A stretch of DNA of 64,000 nucleotides from assembly GCA_030248195.1 (NCBI GenBank), contig JASAND010027699.1:74420-138419 (forward strand). The letters run 5' to 3'. Shown piece after piece: positions 45,121-55,295 of the stretch. The DNA comes from Trissonchulus latispiculum. Lineage: Eukaryota; Nematoda; Enoplea; Enoplida; Ironidae. The position numbers and the translations under genes were made by a program. The notes below the pieces were generated by a model. The model ran no database searches, was not told the origin of the DNA, and saw nothing but the letters and a program-made list of their open reading frames with translations. Numbering within the stretch: position 1 is the stretch's first letter; each line of letters begins with the position of its first letter.

Positions 45121-46017
45121 ATCTGGTGAGAATGAGAGGTAGGTCGGGGGTAGCATCAAGAAAAGGCACTGAGCCAGGGGGACCGGAAATGATCCTCACA
45201 CTGGAAAAACAGGATATGAGTATGTATGTGAGGGACAAGATGAGCAAGTTCAAAGGCTGACCTCGAATCTTCAGGACCAGCAATCAGAGATTAAATATCA
45301 TTAATTCCAGGCAGCTCTGAATCAAATGGGTTAAAACCATTAGGGTTACAGCAAGGCTAATGCTATGGAAATGTTGCCCAATATGTCTTTTCTTGCTTTG
45401 CCAAAGCGTAGTCGTTTTCATTGAACCAAACAGCGTGCGAAATTTTTAAGTATTTATGTCGGGTGTCGCCAAAATGGGGGGGGGGAGGGTCGGTCAGCTT
45501 CTTCGAAGCATAGCTGGCCACAGGAAGGCACCTAAGAACCAACGAGTGGACACATTGTTGCCCACGCACATGCTTTGTATTCATGCCAAAAATGAATCAA
45601 ATCAAAAGATGTTTGGGCAAAAGTTTAGTCGCCACCGCCCTTAATCTGGGAAATCTCGTCCGGTTTATGTACCTAGTCTATTGATTGACGCATTAGCCTT
45701 CTGAAGACGTCGTTCCAGTGATTTTTTTCTAGCAGCAGCTGTTGCCACTCACGATGCTTGAACGGCTTAAATTTAAATACTGGTCAACTATGGACATCAA
45801 ATGATGAATCATTTTCAACTTTTTTGAACTGAGGACAGTAAATTAAAATATAGATTGTAAAATCAATCTCAATCTTTGCAGTATTAACATAAATGTATTT
45901 TCGCATATTTAATATTTAAACATATTTTAACGCTGAAAGTTGAAGCAGTGAAAGTCAACTTTAATAACTGAGATGTGAATGTTTAGTGAGTTTAGATCTG
46001 ATTTTATTGCATTAAAA
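45121..46017. other. spacer between the LINE and the secreted-peptide gene
   Basis: Contains, inverted, the 22 bp phrase CTGAATCAAATGGGTTAAAA at 45317-45338, shared with 11086 and 18905. Also holds a G10 run near 45475. No gene seen. Confidence 0.35.
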
Positions 46018-46436
46018 ATGAAGCATTTAATGGTTTTTATTGGACTGGTAATACTCGTACTCGCAACGGCAGAGGAAGATGACCAGAGTTTTCTAAGCGA
46101 CACTGATATTGGTGAGTTAAGTCATGACAGTTTACATAGTGGAGTTTATAGCATGACACTATAAGAAAAAATGTTCTCATAGATAAATAACTGTTTAACC
46201 AGTTTTCATTTTGAATAAATAGGAATAGTATTGTATATTGACCTGTCCACCAGTTATTTCTGTTGTAAAACTGTTTAAACGAATGTTCTGTTACAGTTGG
46301 GCCGGATTGCAGCCCCCATGATCATGATCAATGTAGAAACGATGTATCATTTGTGGACCACTGTAATGCTCAGTCGCCGAAGCGCATCGCTGTGTACTGT
46401 CATTCGGATGGGAAATGCCATTGCGATGTGCGCTAA
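46018..46436 (+). CDS. small secreted cysteine-rich peptide, two exons
   Basis: Exon 1 is 46018-46111 and exon 2 46297-46436. The 185 bp phase-1 intron has donor GTGAGT and acceptor GTTACAG, giving 77 residues. The first ~18 residues (MKHLMVFIGLVILVLATA) are a convincing signal peptide. An acidic stretch (EEDDQSF) follows, possibly a propeptide. The mature part has six cysteines with spacings 7, 9, 11, 5 and 1, ending in DGKCHCDV. The GKCxC ending resembles the gamma-core of defensin-like peptides. However, the second and third cysteines are too far apart for the classic CS-alpha-beta pattern, so no family is assigned. Antimicrobial, signalling or effector roles are all open. An upstream in-frame ATG at 45979 would bury the signal peptide, so 46018 is preferred. 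Confidence 0.65.
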
Positions 46437-48617
46437 AGCTTAGCCCAACGAAGCTTATAAAGCGTAAAGTATTGAAATAATATGTAAAACTTGTTCAATG
46501 TAGAGTATTCCGCAATTGTCAACAATACTTTCATGCTCCAGTTGGGTGAACAGGGTTAGGCACATTTAGCAGACAGAGGATATAACCATTTTAAGGCTAT
46601 GTTGGCGCAGATGAGCTTAAGACAAGCAAACTCGCGAGCACAAAACGGCGCTTCGCTCTGAAACCTGGACGAGTTTGTGAGAAGAGCAGCAACTGCGATT
46701 GAAAAAACAAAATCAATCCAGGACTCGTTAGCGATCTGGATGTCCATGACATCCATGGCATGGCAGGTAATGGATAAAATAAACGTACACATCCTCTGAG
46801 GCTGATACGCCCACGCCAATTGACCACAGTAACCCCCTCTCAAATTGGCACCCAGTCGAAATGGGAGTAAGCACACTCGCTCTATTCTTTTGCGTTTAAA
46901 GTTGGAAAACACAAGCACTGCGTGCGCTAATTTTGTGTCGGTTTCGAACTCCTGATCACAAGCATAGGGCGTGAATTTGTTTGATTCGATAGGGCCTAAT
47001 TTGTGGAGGGTCAGCCGTTAGCATGGAGAGGATGTGTCGCCCCTATAATGCCCAGAGTAATGTTTTGTCATTATACGACTTATACAATTCTTAATGGAGC
47101 TGAGACTCCCATCCACATGGAAACCAACTCACGAAGACAACGATTACGAAACAATCAAAAAGTCTATTATCTGGCTCGTGTTGGGATTGGCCGAAATTTT
47201 CCCTGGTTGGTTTGGCTTGGTTGGCCAGAGTTTGAAGTTGGCCAGCCAATTGGCCATTGGTCGTTGGTCGTTGGCAGGTGGCCGGCCAACGAACTAAATG
47301 TGCGTTGGCTGTTGCTTGGTCGTAAGCCATTGACCGTTCTCTAGCTATCTGTCAACTCTGGCAAGCTGGAATTTACAATTTTTATTTCTCTACCCTGCTT
47401 AATTAGGCGTGAACTTCTTCCCTTCTTCTTCTGAACTGAATTCAAATCAGCTTTTGCAAACGTTTAGCTCCAATTCGCGATATTTCTGTGTTAATTGTGC
47501 TGGAGGACTGCAATGAATTGATGAGACGTTGACCGCGAGACAAAGCTAAAATCTGAGTTGTTCGAATATTTAAGATTTGCATGTAATTAGCAAATTTTAT
47601 TGAAAACAAGCGCTAACCAACTACCATAAATGAGTACGGACGTAGCGAATAGTTTGAGCTAAGTGTCAAATCTTATGTATGTAAATTGAAAATCTATAGT
47701 AATGTATCTAAACGTACCGCTTATAATGCAACATATTCACGATATTTTGCAGCAAGATTACATTTTGCAACACAGTTGACGCATAAAATCAGTAAATTTG
47801 AGCTTGGCGAACAGTCGGCCATTAGCCAGCAAACGGCCAACGTCCAGCCGGTTGGCTTTTCATATGTAACAAATAATTATTACTTTTAGTTTAATGGTGA
47901 CCATTTCTATCTGTTTTAAAATTGTTTCTGCTCCAATTTGACCTTGTCAAGTGTCGAGTTCATTCATTTACTATTTAAAATTTAATTCCATTCTTTTCTG
48001 GAATTTTTATTGCAATTTTTCCTGATTTCTTGGACCTGTTACGCCTTAGGGAAATATTTCTGAAATAATTTGTGGATTTTTGGGGTTTATTTACTGATTT
48101 TATTAGTAATTTTGAGATTATTAATTTGTCTGCTCATAAAATCTTTTGGTCGGATTATCTTGTGCAGAAGTTTTTTGTGTATTTTTCTCTGTTTTGCAAA
48201 TTTATTCTTCTGTCTGCACCTACTTCAGCGACTCCGCTTTTATTGTTTTTACAAGACACAGTTGTCATGGTATATAAGGTTTTTACTTAAAATTGCGTAT
48301 TCGGTAGATAAGGTTTTTATTTACGGACTGGTACTTGCTAGGGTAGTTATTTAAGGGCGCACATTTTAGCAAATTTGGGGATTTCCATACTTTAATTTGA
48401 GTCTTTGCTAGCTCATCGGCGGTTCAACTCCGTCCGTTTGGCTTATTTGGCGAGGTTCGCTTAGGTCGACTGGAACTACATCTTCTCTAGTTTCGATTCC
48501 ATTATCGCACCGTTTCCTACCCGCAAAGTTTGGTTGTGCCACGCTTCCAAATTTACAACTCGAACATAAATTCGTAGAGTCGATGACCTCGTCATCTTCT
48601 ACGCACCGAAGCCTGAA
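46437..48617. other. noncoding stretch with a TTGGCC-rich repeat
   Basis: No gene seen. It contains the TGGCC-rich repeat listed at 47170-47345 and a smaller related patch near 47813-47860 (GGCCATTAGCC, CGGCCAACG). Confidence 0.4.
47170..47345. repeat. TTGGCC-rich repeat, copy 1
   Basis: TTGGCCGAAATTTTCC, TGGTTGG, GGCTTGGTTGGCC, GAGTTTGAAGTTGGC and TTGGCCATTGG words in order. The inverse copy is at 61668-61812 with the same order of blocks. Noncoding. Confidence 0.65.
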
Positions 48618-48709
48618 GCAAAAATACGATGTTGAATGAAAATGGATTGGTAGAACTGGAATAGCAAAAATACGATGTTGAATGAAAATGGATTGGTAGA
48701 ACTGGAATT
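48618..48709. repeat. 46 bp perfect tandem duplication
   Basis: Two adjacent units, 48618-48663 and 48664-48709, both starting GCAAAAATACGATGTTGAAT. They differ only in the last base. Confidence 0.9.
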
Positions 48710-48977
48710 TACACTTAAAAAGCAGTCAGTCAGTTTACTAAAATGAGACAAGCAATACCAGTAAATTCTAGAGAACTCTTTTATATGCGTATAATTACTT
48801 GACTGGTTTGAAATAACAAGAATTCAGTAATAAAGACACAGATCATAGTTATCTTTGGTAGTTAACAAAATATTAAAAGGACTGGTGGTTGTTTAGTTTT
48901 GTAACTGCATCTCAAATCATAAAACCATAGAACCAGAGGTTACTAATGTAACTAACTGAGCAATACTGAGATACGAT

Positions 48978-50473
48978 TCAGCTAATCGCATTTGACTTCA
49001 CATATAGTGTCGGCAGGGTCCTAGTTCGCACCATTTGTTGTCCATCCTTTAGGCTAGCCACGGTAAAACTAGATGGTTGCACCGTTATCCGACCCCGTTT
49101 CAAAATCACATCCGTGAAAGCTCGTTTAATTTGCTGATCCCGATACATCTGCATCAGGACAAATAGACATGCTCGAACTGTTGTCGCAAGGGCTGTCAAC
49201 TGACCGATTGAAATCAACCAATCAGGAGCCACTTTGAGCACAGATGCAACCAAAATTCCAAGATTTGGCAGCACAGAGAGTAGCACGGTCGCTGCAACGA
49301 TACCAGTTGCTGTCTGGGTCAGAGTTTGCTGTCGTTTGTGTGCTTGACTTAACTGCCCGACCGCAACTTTTTTGGTGCTTCTTCGAATTGCCATCACTAG
49401 CTCCAGGTACAGAAATAGTATGGCAAAACCTCCAACCACAATATTTAGGGCGTAGTACTGTACTACCTTTGGGTGCGTGAAAGTGGATGAGTAACAAACG
49501 GTTAGTGTCAGATTTTGGGGCAGCTTGTAAAATTGGAGCCCAGAAAACATCAAGGAATGTATCAAGTTTAGAACTAAGGACAATATGAGAATAGGCTTTT
49601 TGGATTTCGATGTATTGTACCAGACAGGAAAGGTTACAGCTAGTGATCGATCAATTGCCACAATCACACAGATCCATTGAGTCGCAACCGAAGCTAAAAT
49701 TAATCGCAATAAAACTCTTAATTAGCATTATCATTTAAATCATTACTAAAATTGTTGAATTACACGCAATGAAGTTTGAAGAATAATTAAAAGTGATAGT
49801 TACCTTTTAGTGAAAGAACATTTCATTGGGAGCGCAAGATATCAGACCAAACAAATTGATTCCGACAGAAAATCATTCTGAACATATCATTGTTTTAATG
49901 TAAGTCTCCTCCGAGTTTTGGAAGTAAACCTTACAATGGTAGCTTACAGCTCACAGGTTTAAAGCTTACAAGTATTATCTTACAGCTTACAGGTTTACAG
50001 CTTGCTCAGCTATTATTTAACGTTTGGCAGGTTTATTACCATTCGCCTCACAAAAATTGGATAATATGGGCATCAAACTGGAAATGGCTTCCAAACAGAA
50101 AAAACTAAAATAAACTTCTACAAACAGAAAACTAAAATAAATTAAGTAAAATGTATTTATAAACTTAAATACTGTTTCTCGCCATACCTGTTACTGGCAC
50201 GTTGTTCAGCAGTGTACATTGTAACGGGCTATAGGACCCCGTGTAACCAAGAACCCAAATAAGTCTAAATCCACTGAAAGGTAGACTTGTGAAGCACATT
50301 AGGATATCGCAAGCCGCGGCAGCCAAGAAATAAGGAGGTCTGACTTTAAATCCAATTTTCCCAAGAATTACCGTTAGGACAATGTTAAATAGAAACCCTA
50401 TCGAACCAAAGATCAAAGCACCACCGCACAGAATTCCTGCGACATAATCAGCTGCATTTGTTGTGAAATTCAT
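48978..50473 (-). CDS. 7TM GPCR paralogue 3 (nematode chemoreceptor-like), two exons
   Basis: Exon 1 is 50473-50188 and exon 2 is 49693-48978. The 494 bp phase-1 intron has donor GTATGG and acceptor TTTTAG, giving 333 residues. It begins MNFTTNAADYVAGILC with an NFT glycosylation site. TM1 (GALIFGSIGFLFNIVLTV) and TM2 (PPYFLAAAACDILMC) are clear, and the first-loop cysteine lies in LQCTLLN. TM3 ends in AIDRSLAVTFPVW; loop 2 has NLTLTVC; TM6 has LLSVLPN; TM7 ends in CLFVLMQMYRDQQIKRA. It closely matches paralogue 2 throughout, including the C-terminal PSSFTVASLKDGQQ block, and exon 1 has the same length (286 nt). A recent segmental duplication is the simplest origin. Role inferred as chemosensory. 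Confidence 0.85.
49694..50187 (-). other. intron of GPCR paralogue 3
   Basis: GT-AG intron. It contains a small repeat of the words AGCTTACAG and CAGGTTTA at about 49948-50003. Confidence 0.7.
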
Positions 50474-52557
50474 TTGCTTACAAAGTTATCTAAACCATAC
50501 ATACGATACAATTAATCTCCAATCTACCCTACAACCAGCAGCACTCAGGTTTGATACTCAAATCCTTTGTGCGTGATCGTATTAATGTAGGATAGATTTG
50601 GTAAAGGCGTGCGTGCACAGCAGTAAACACATTGTTGCCAGAACGGGTAGTTTAGACCTATAATGCACCTGAAATGCTAAATCATAAATTGTCCATGCAG
50701 CTGTCAACATGGACTGGGGGTTTTTAAAACTTTAGCCAAATCTAATAATTCTGTTTATGAATAGCTAAGTAGAATAAATTGTTGTCTTAAATGTTGTATT
50801 TGGAAACTATCCTCAGTGATAAGGTGTTGACTAAAAGGAGCAGATGAAAGAAAACTAATGGATTTTCAGTTTCGGAGGGCAAAGAACTTTACCACATTTT
50901 GTCTGTTAGTATTAGTTATTAAATATTCACTCCATTAAATAATCTATTAATTATTCATTTAATTAATTAATACTATATTTTCCAGAGTATTATCCTCATA
51001 CCACCGAAAAATACTGCAGTACGGACTTGAAAACGTTCAGTGTGAATTTAAAATGCCCAACCGGAATCGAACTGGATAAACTCGGAAACGTACCACTACA
51101 CCACCGCGGACAACAGAAGAGTATTAGTTATTCCACAGTTATTTTACTACTATAATGCTATATATTAACACTATATACTACTATACAACTATAAACTACT
51201 GCGCACTCTTGTTTATGCATTAGAAAATAAGTTACACCTGAAACTCTATCAAATGCATGCTGATAAATACTATAAAGCACAGTACTTGAACTGATAAATA
51301 ATCTTTACAATACTTAATTTATCCCCTGTCCGCCCAGTTAAGGATTGGCTTCATTAATTTGTGAAAAATATTTGTCGACAACCGTTTTTGCAAATTTGGT
51401 GCCAAAATCCCTATCGAATTAATTTCTAGAAAATTCGTGAACGGCTAATGAAAGTCCCACTGAGCTTAATTTTTATCTAGCATGTGCGCTAGGCTTACTT
51501 CTGTAAAAATATTGTCAGTCTTATAAGCGAAACCACTTTCCTATGTGAAAAGCTAAAGCTAAAGTTGTCTTTGGAGAAAACTTCAGGCGATCTAGTAAAT
51601 TTGCCGGTTCTTATCTCCGGATTCACCGCCACAAGTCCGAAGTGACAACTCAAATGTTGACTACATGTGTGGAAAGGGGCCCAGCCCTTCATCAGGCGTT
51701 ACGCCAGAACACCTACTCCTGTTATATTCCCACCGCCGTGGTACCCCTGGTCCTTTGCTTTCAACTGTCTGTAAATGGTCTAAAAATTAAGTTAGGATTC
51801 AGTTTCAGCTCAGAACTACAGAAAGCGTCAACGACATAGACGTAATGGCGTACATATCAAAAACTAGGTAACACGCCTCATTAAACTCTGAAAGGGTGGA
51901 GCTACCCCTCACTAACTCGAAGCAGCACTGGCTCAAATTTTGTACATTTTTCCTAAATCATCACGTTTATAAATTCGGCAAATTTCTTGACAGTGAAAGC
52001 ATTATCGACTCTAAATCTGGAGGGCAAGCGGACTCAAGTTTTAGGATTAACCAAGCTTCAGGCTTCATTAAACCTGGATATCAGAAAACGTTGTCCTGAG
52101 GTTATTGCATGATGTTGGAAAAACGTTTGTGTGCCGGAGAGCACGAAAGCTGCTAAAACATTAATAATGTCATATGGGATCTAATTTAAAAGTCCAAAAT
52201 CAACGTCAGCCCCGGCATAGTGAAAGCCACTATCTTTGCGTTGCAACATTAATTGAAAAAATGAAGACAAGTCCATATACCTCCGTAATAGATTTAAGTT
52301 TGTTTGTAGTTTAAGTTTAATGCAGGCCAGGTAGCGTGAAACATGGCAGGAATTATTGATGAGAAGCTTTTTTGTGCCAGTTTCATGCAGCGATCAAAAT
52401 TTCTGAAGCAGCAGCAGCAGAAGCAGAGCAGAAAGTTGCTACATTTTGTTATTGTCGTCCATGGCATGTTTCAGCTCGAGTGGTCAAGGTGTGTACAACA
52501 CTCGAAGGGAAAGCTGATGAAAGCTGGCGAGGTCCAGCAAATTTCGCCTAATGCTCA
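50474..52557. other. upstream flank of GPCR paralogue 3
   Basis: No gene seen. A tRNA-like remnant on the minus strand lies at about 51054-51113 (GGTGGTGTAGTGGTA and GTTCGATTCC), sharing the D-arm phrase of the tRNA-like sequences at 21611 and 39289 but without a complete fold. Segments at 51345-51480 and 52120-52420 are homologous to the flank of paralogue 2. Confidence 0.4.
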
Positions 52558-53452
52558 CAAAATGCTGTTTCTAGTGTATATACATTTCTAGTGTATAAAA
52601 ATATAAATGCCTGAGCTTGATGCTGTTTCTAGTGTATATAAATGATGTCCAGTTTAGCAAAATACTGACATATGCTGACGATACTAAACTGTATCTCCCC
52701 TGTAAGACTGTTGCTGACTATGAGAAGTTTCTTAAAGTATAGATAGTGTTGTTAGGAAGGCAAAGGAATACCAGTTAAAAATCGCTCTGGAAAAATGTGT
52801 AATGATGCATTTTGGGTTCCATAATCCTTGTCAAACCTATGAAACCAATAATCTTACAATCAATGTGTGGATAGCGTTCGGGATCTAGGAGTCATTTTTG
52901 ACAATAAGCTCACCTTTCTGAACAGTGTGGAAAAGTCCATCTTACTGCTTCGGCTTGTGCTAACGTGATTTTTCAGTGTTATAGTTCTCGCGATTGGGCC
53001 TTCTTGGTGGCTATGTTTACAACGTATGTGAGACCCCTACTCGAGTGTAATTCCTCGGCCTGGAGTCCTTATACTAAAAAAGACACTATTTTAATCGAAA
53101 AAGTACAAAAGAGGTATACGAAAAGATTTCCCGGTTTAAGGACTAAATCATACGACGAACATTGAGAACCTTAGGTCTTGAAACGTTGGAATCACGCCGT
53201 ACTAAGGCTGACCTCTGTCAGTGTTATCGTTTAGTGAATAGGTTTGATCAAGTTGACCTTACGGATTATGTTATGTTCAAGGGGGTATTGGCTTTACGGG
53301 GTCATAATTTGATGTTGCAGGCAGCTCTGTGTCGTGGAAACGAAAAAATGCATTTTTCGGTAACAGGGTTGATAACGATAAATTCTCTCCCTACAGAAAC
53401 TGTGAATGCTACTAATTTGCAATCCGTCTTATTCAGTAAACATTTTTTATGA
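52558..53452 (+). pseudogene. CR1-type LINE fragment, reverse transcriptase C-terminal part
   Basis: Plus-strand remnant in several frames. It begins at the YIND block after motif B, then motif C as LTYADDTKLYLP (about 52667-52702), and a broken stretch. It continues with FLVAMFTTYVRPLLECNSSAWSPY and KVQKRYTKRFPG (52965-53165), then LGLETLESRRTKADLCQCYRL (53162-53452). These blocks align in order with 40903-41883 of the NADAR-bearing LINE but are clearly diverged, so this is an older relative. The start is blurred by a duplicated TGCTGTTTCTAGTGTATATA at 52562 and 52621. Confidence 0.75.
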
Positions 53453-53930
53453 TCTTTTGTACACAATTTCTTTATGACTTACTGAATTAGCTGTTTGTTT
53501 GTTAAAAACAGTTACGTTACAAGCAGATTATGGCTACGGTCACAATTCACAGTGCAGCTGCAATTTGGAAAGGTTGAAATCAGTGCGATAAACTAGCCTC
53601 GCTGTACGGGGAGTTTCTGACTAATCTAATGAAGGCCTGTTCACACTTAAACGCAAAAGCAACTGAACAAGAACTAGCACAAGTCGAAGATGGCTACTAC
53701 ACTACTACTATGGCACAAGTATAGCGATTGAATTTGAAATTCAACATTGCCACAAATTCTATTCTTTGTGTAAAACAATTTCTTTGGCTACTAGAGTTGT
53801 GCTTATGCTTATCTAAGTTGCAACAGTGTGAATCGATTGTGCTTGTGCTTGTGCCTGTGCTTATGCTTGTGCTTGTGCTCGAGTGTGAACCGGACTTTAC
53901 TGTCGTTATTTCAATCCTTATGCCGTGGTT
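53453..53930. repeat. noncoding, with a TGTGCT-type hexamer array
   Basis: At about 53794-53880 the words TGTGCT, TATGCT and TGTGCC repeat in near-hexamer register. They are flanked by GTTCACACT (53640) and its inverse AGTGTGAAC (53882), possibly a small foldback element. Confidence 0.45.
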
Positions 53931-54216
53931 ACACTTGACAATCTTGTGACAATGCGTTGCCACAACGCGTTGTCACAACGGCCGTTGCTACAGCATTGTC
54001 AAGACGTTGTCCGTGTAACCAGTAACTAAACGTTGTGACACCTGGTGACAACGCTTTGGGACCATGCCCGATTTTGCTGTGACAACGCAATAGTAAACAT
54101 AGCGTTGGTTCAACAGCAAGTGTGCGTTGTCATGATCTGTTGTCACATGTAACCACTATTTGTCACAAGTGACAACTATGGGAGACAACTCCCGTTGTCA
54201 CAAGATTGTCAAGTGT
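53931..54216. mobile_element. 286 bp MITE with perfect 22 bp TIRs and many TTGTCAC motifs
   Basis: Perfect inverted ends: ACACTTGACAATCTTGTGAC plus AA at 53931-53952, and the inverse at 54195-54216. The interior contains numerous GTTGTCAC or GTGACAAC words and CGTTGT/ACAACG variants in both orientations. Noncoding. Confidence 0.8.
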
Positions 54217-55295
54217 TTTAGACTGCATCTTAGCTCAAACGTTTATGACATAGTGTGACAACCTCTGACTCTGTTGGCTAAATTTATGGTTCTTCTTAAG
54301 CTGTACCTGAAATTAGTACCTTAGAATTTGTGGGTGGTAAGAATTTTGCTAATTCCAAGAAAATTATTGAATACTTTAGAGACTCCTACTGTCAAAGGTT
54401 GTTGCCTGGCACACTGTCTGATCAATGCGAAAATACGAAAGGTGGTTTCAGTCACAGAAACTGTAGACTTGTTAGAAAGAGAACTGAAACTGAAACTGGC
54501 TTTGTTCCGAGAGGGGAAACTGTATTCAAACTGGATCACTCGTTAACTGAAAATTTCTAGAAATCATAACTTCAGACATGAAGTTCACCTTTGAACCTCT
54601 TCTACCAACTTAGCTGGAGAAACTAAATAAGTTCTGACTAAGCTTGTCGGCATCCAGAATTCAATCAGTGGTAATGAACGGTAAGGATGATGATGATGAT
54701 GATGTAGTGACAATTGAACTGTCAGCAACCCAGAATTGTTGAAATCTGCGTAATGAACAAGTCTCGCTGTACGGGAATGCAGCTCAGATATGTGACTTTG
54801 TTCCCGCAAATCCTCACGGCACCTGTGACGTACGGTGCACTGTTGTTGGGGCTTGAAAATCCGAGGGAGGCAATTTGATTTCCATGCCGGATCGTACCCA
54901 TTTCCGCAGCAAGTCTCTAAGGTGAATAAGTACTTGGATGCTCTAACAGAGCAGAAACACGGCGGTTCGATTCTACACTTTTCTTCACATCTTTCAATCC
55001 TGATTTATACCGATCACTCGCTGATATTCCGTTTCATTCTACAGGGCTTGATCCCTCTTATTTAATTTATTCTGTCATGCATTATTCAGCAGCCGTGCCA
55101 CAACACCTACATATATGTTGCAACAGATCATTTATTTAGCACTGTGTCAACGGCTGAATGTTCGAAGAAAGTAGTTTGGAAGGCAGATTTTATTGAAACT
55201 TCGGCATTTGCCCACTAGACTTTTCAGCTGTTACATTAAACTTTTTTATAATTTGCGATATTTGCCTATCAAATGCCTTTTAAATTGACTCGCCC
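54217..55295. other. upstream region of the transporter gene
   Basis: No gene recognised. A GATGAT repeat lies near 54686-54703. Open frames on both strands at about 54320-54560 overlap each other and lack domain support. Confidence 0.35.

Noticed and set aside
46556..46918. 120-codon minus-strand frame next to the secreted-peptide gene
   Set aside because: Overlapping alternative frame of similar length, no recognised domain or plausible gene structure.
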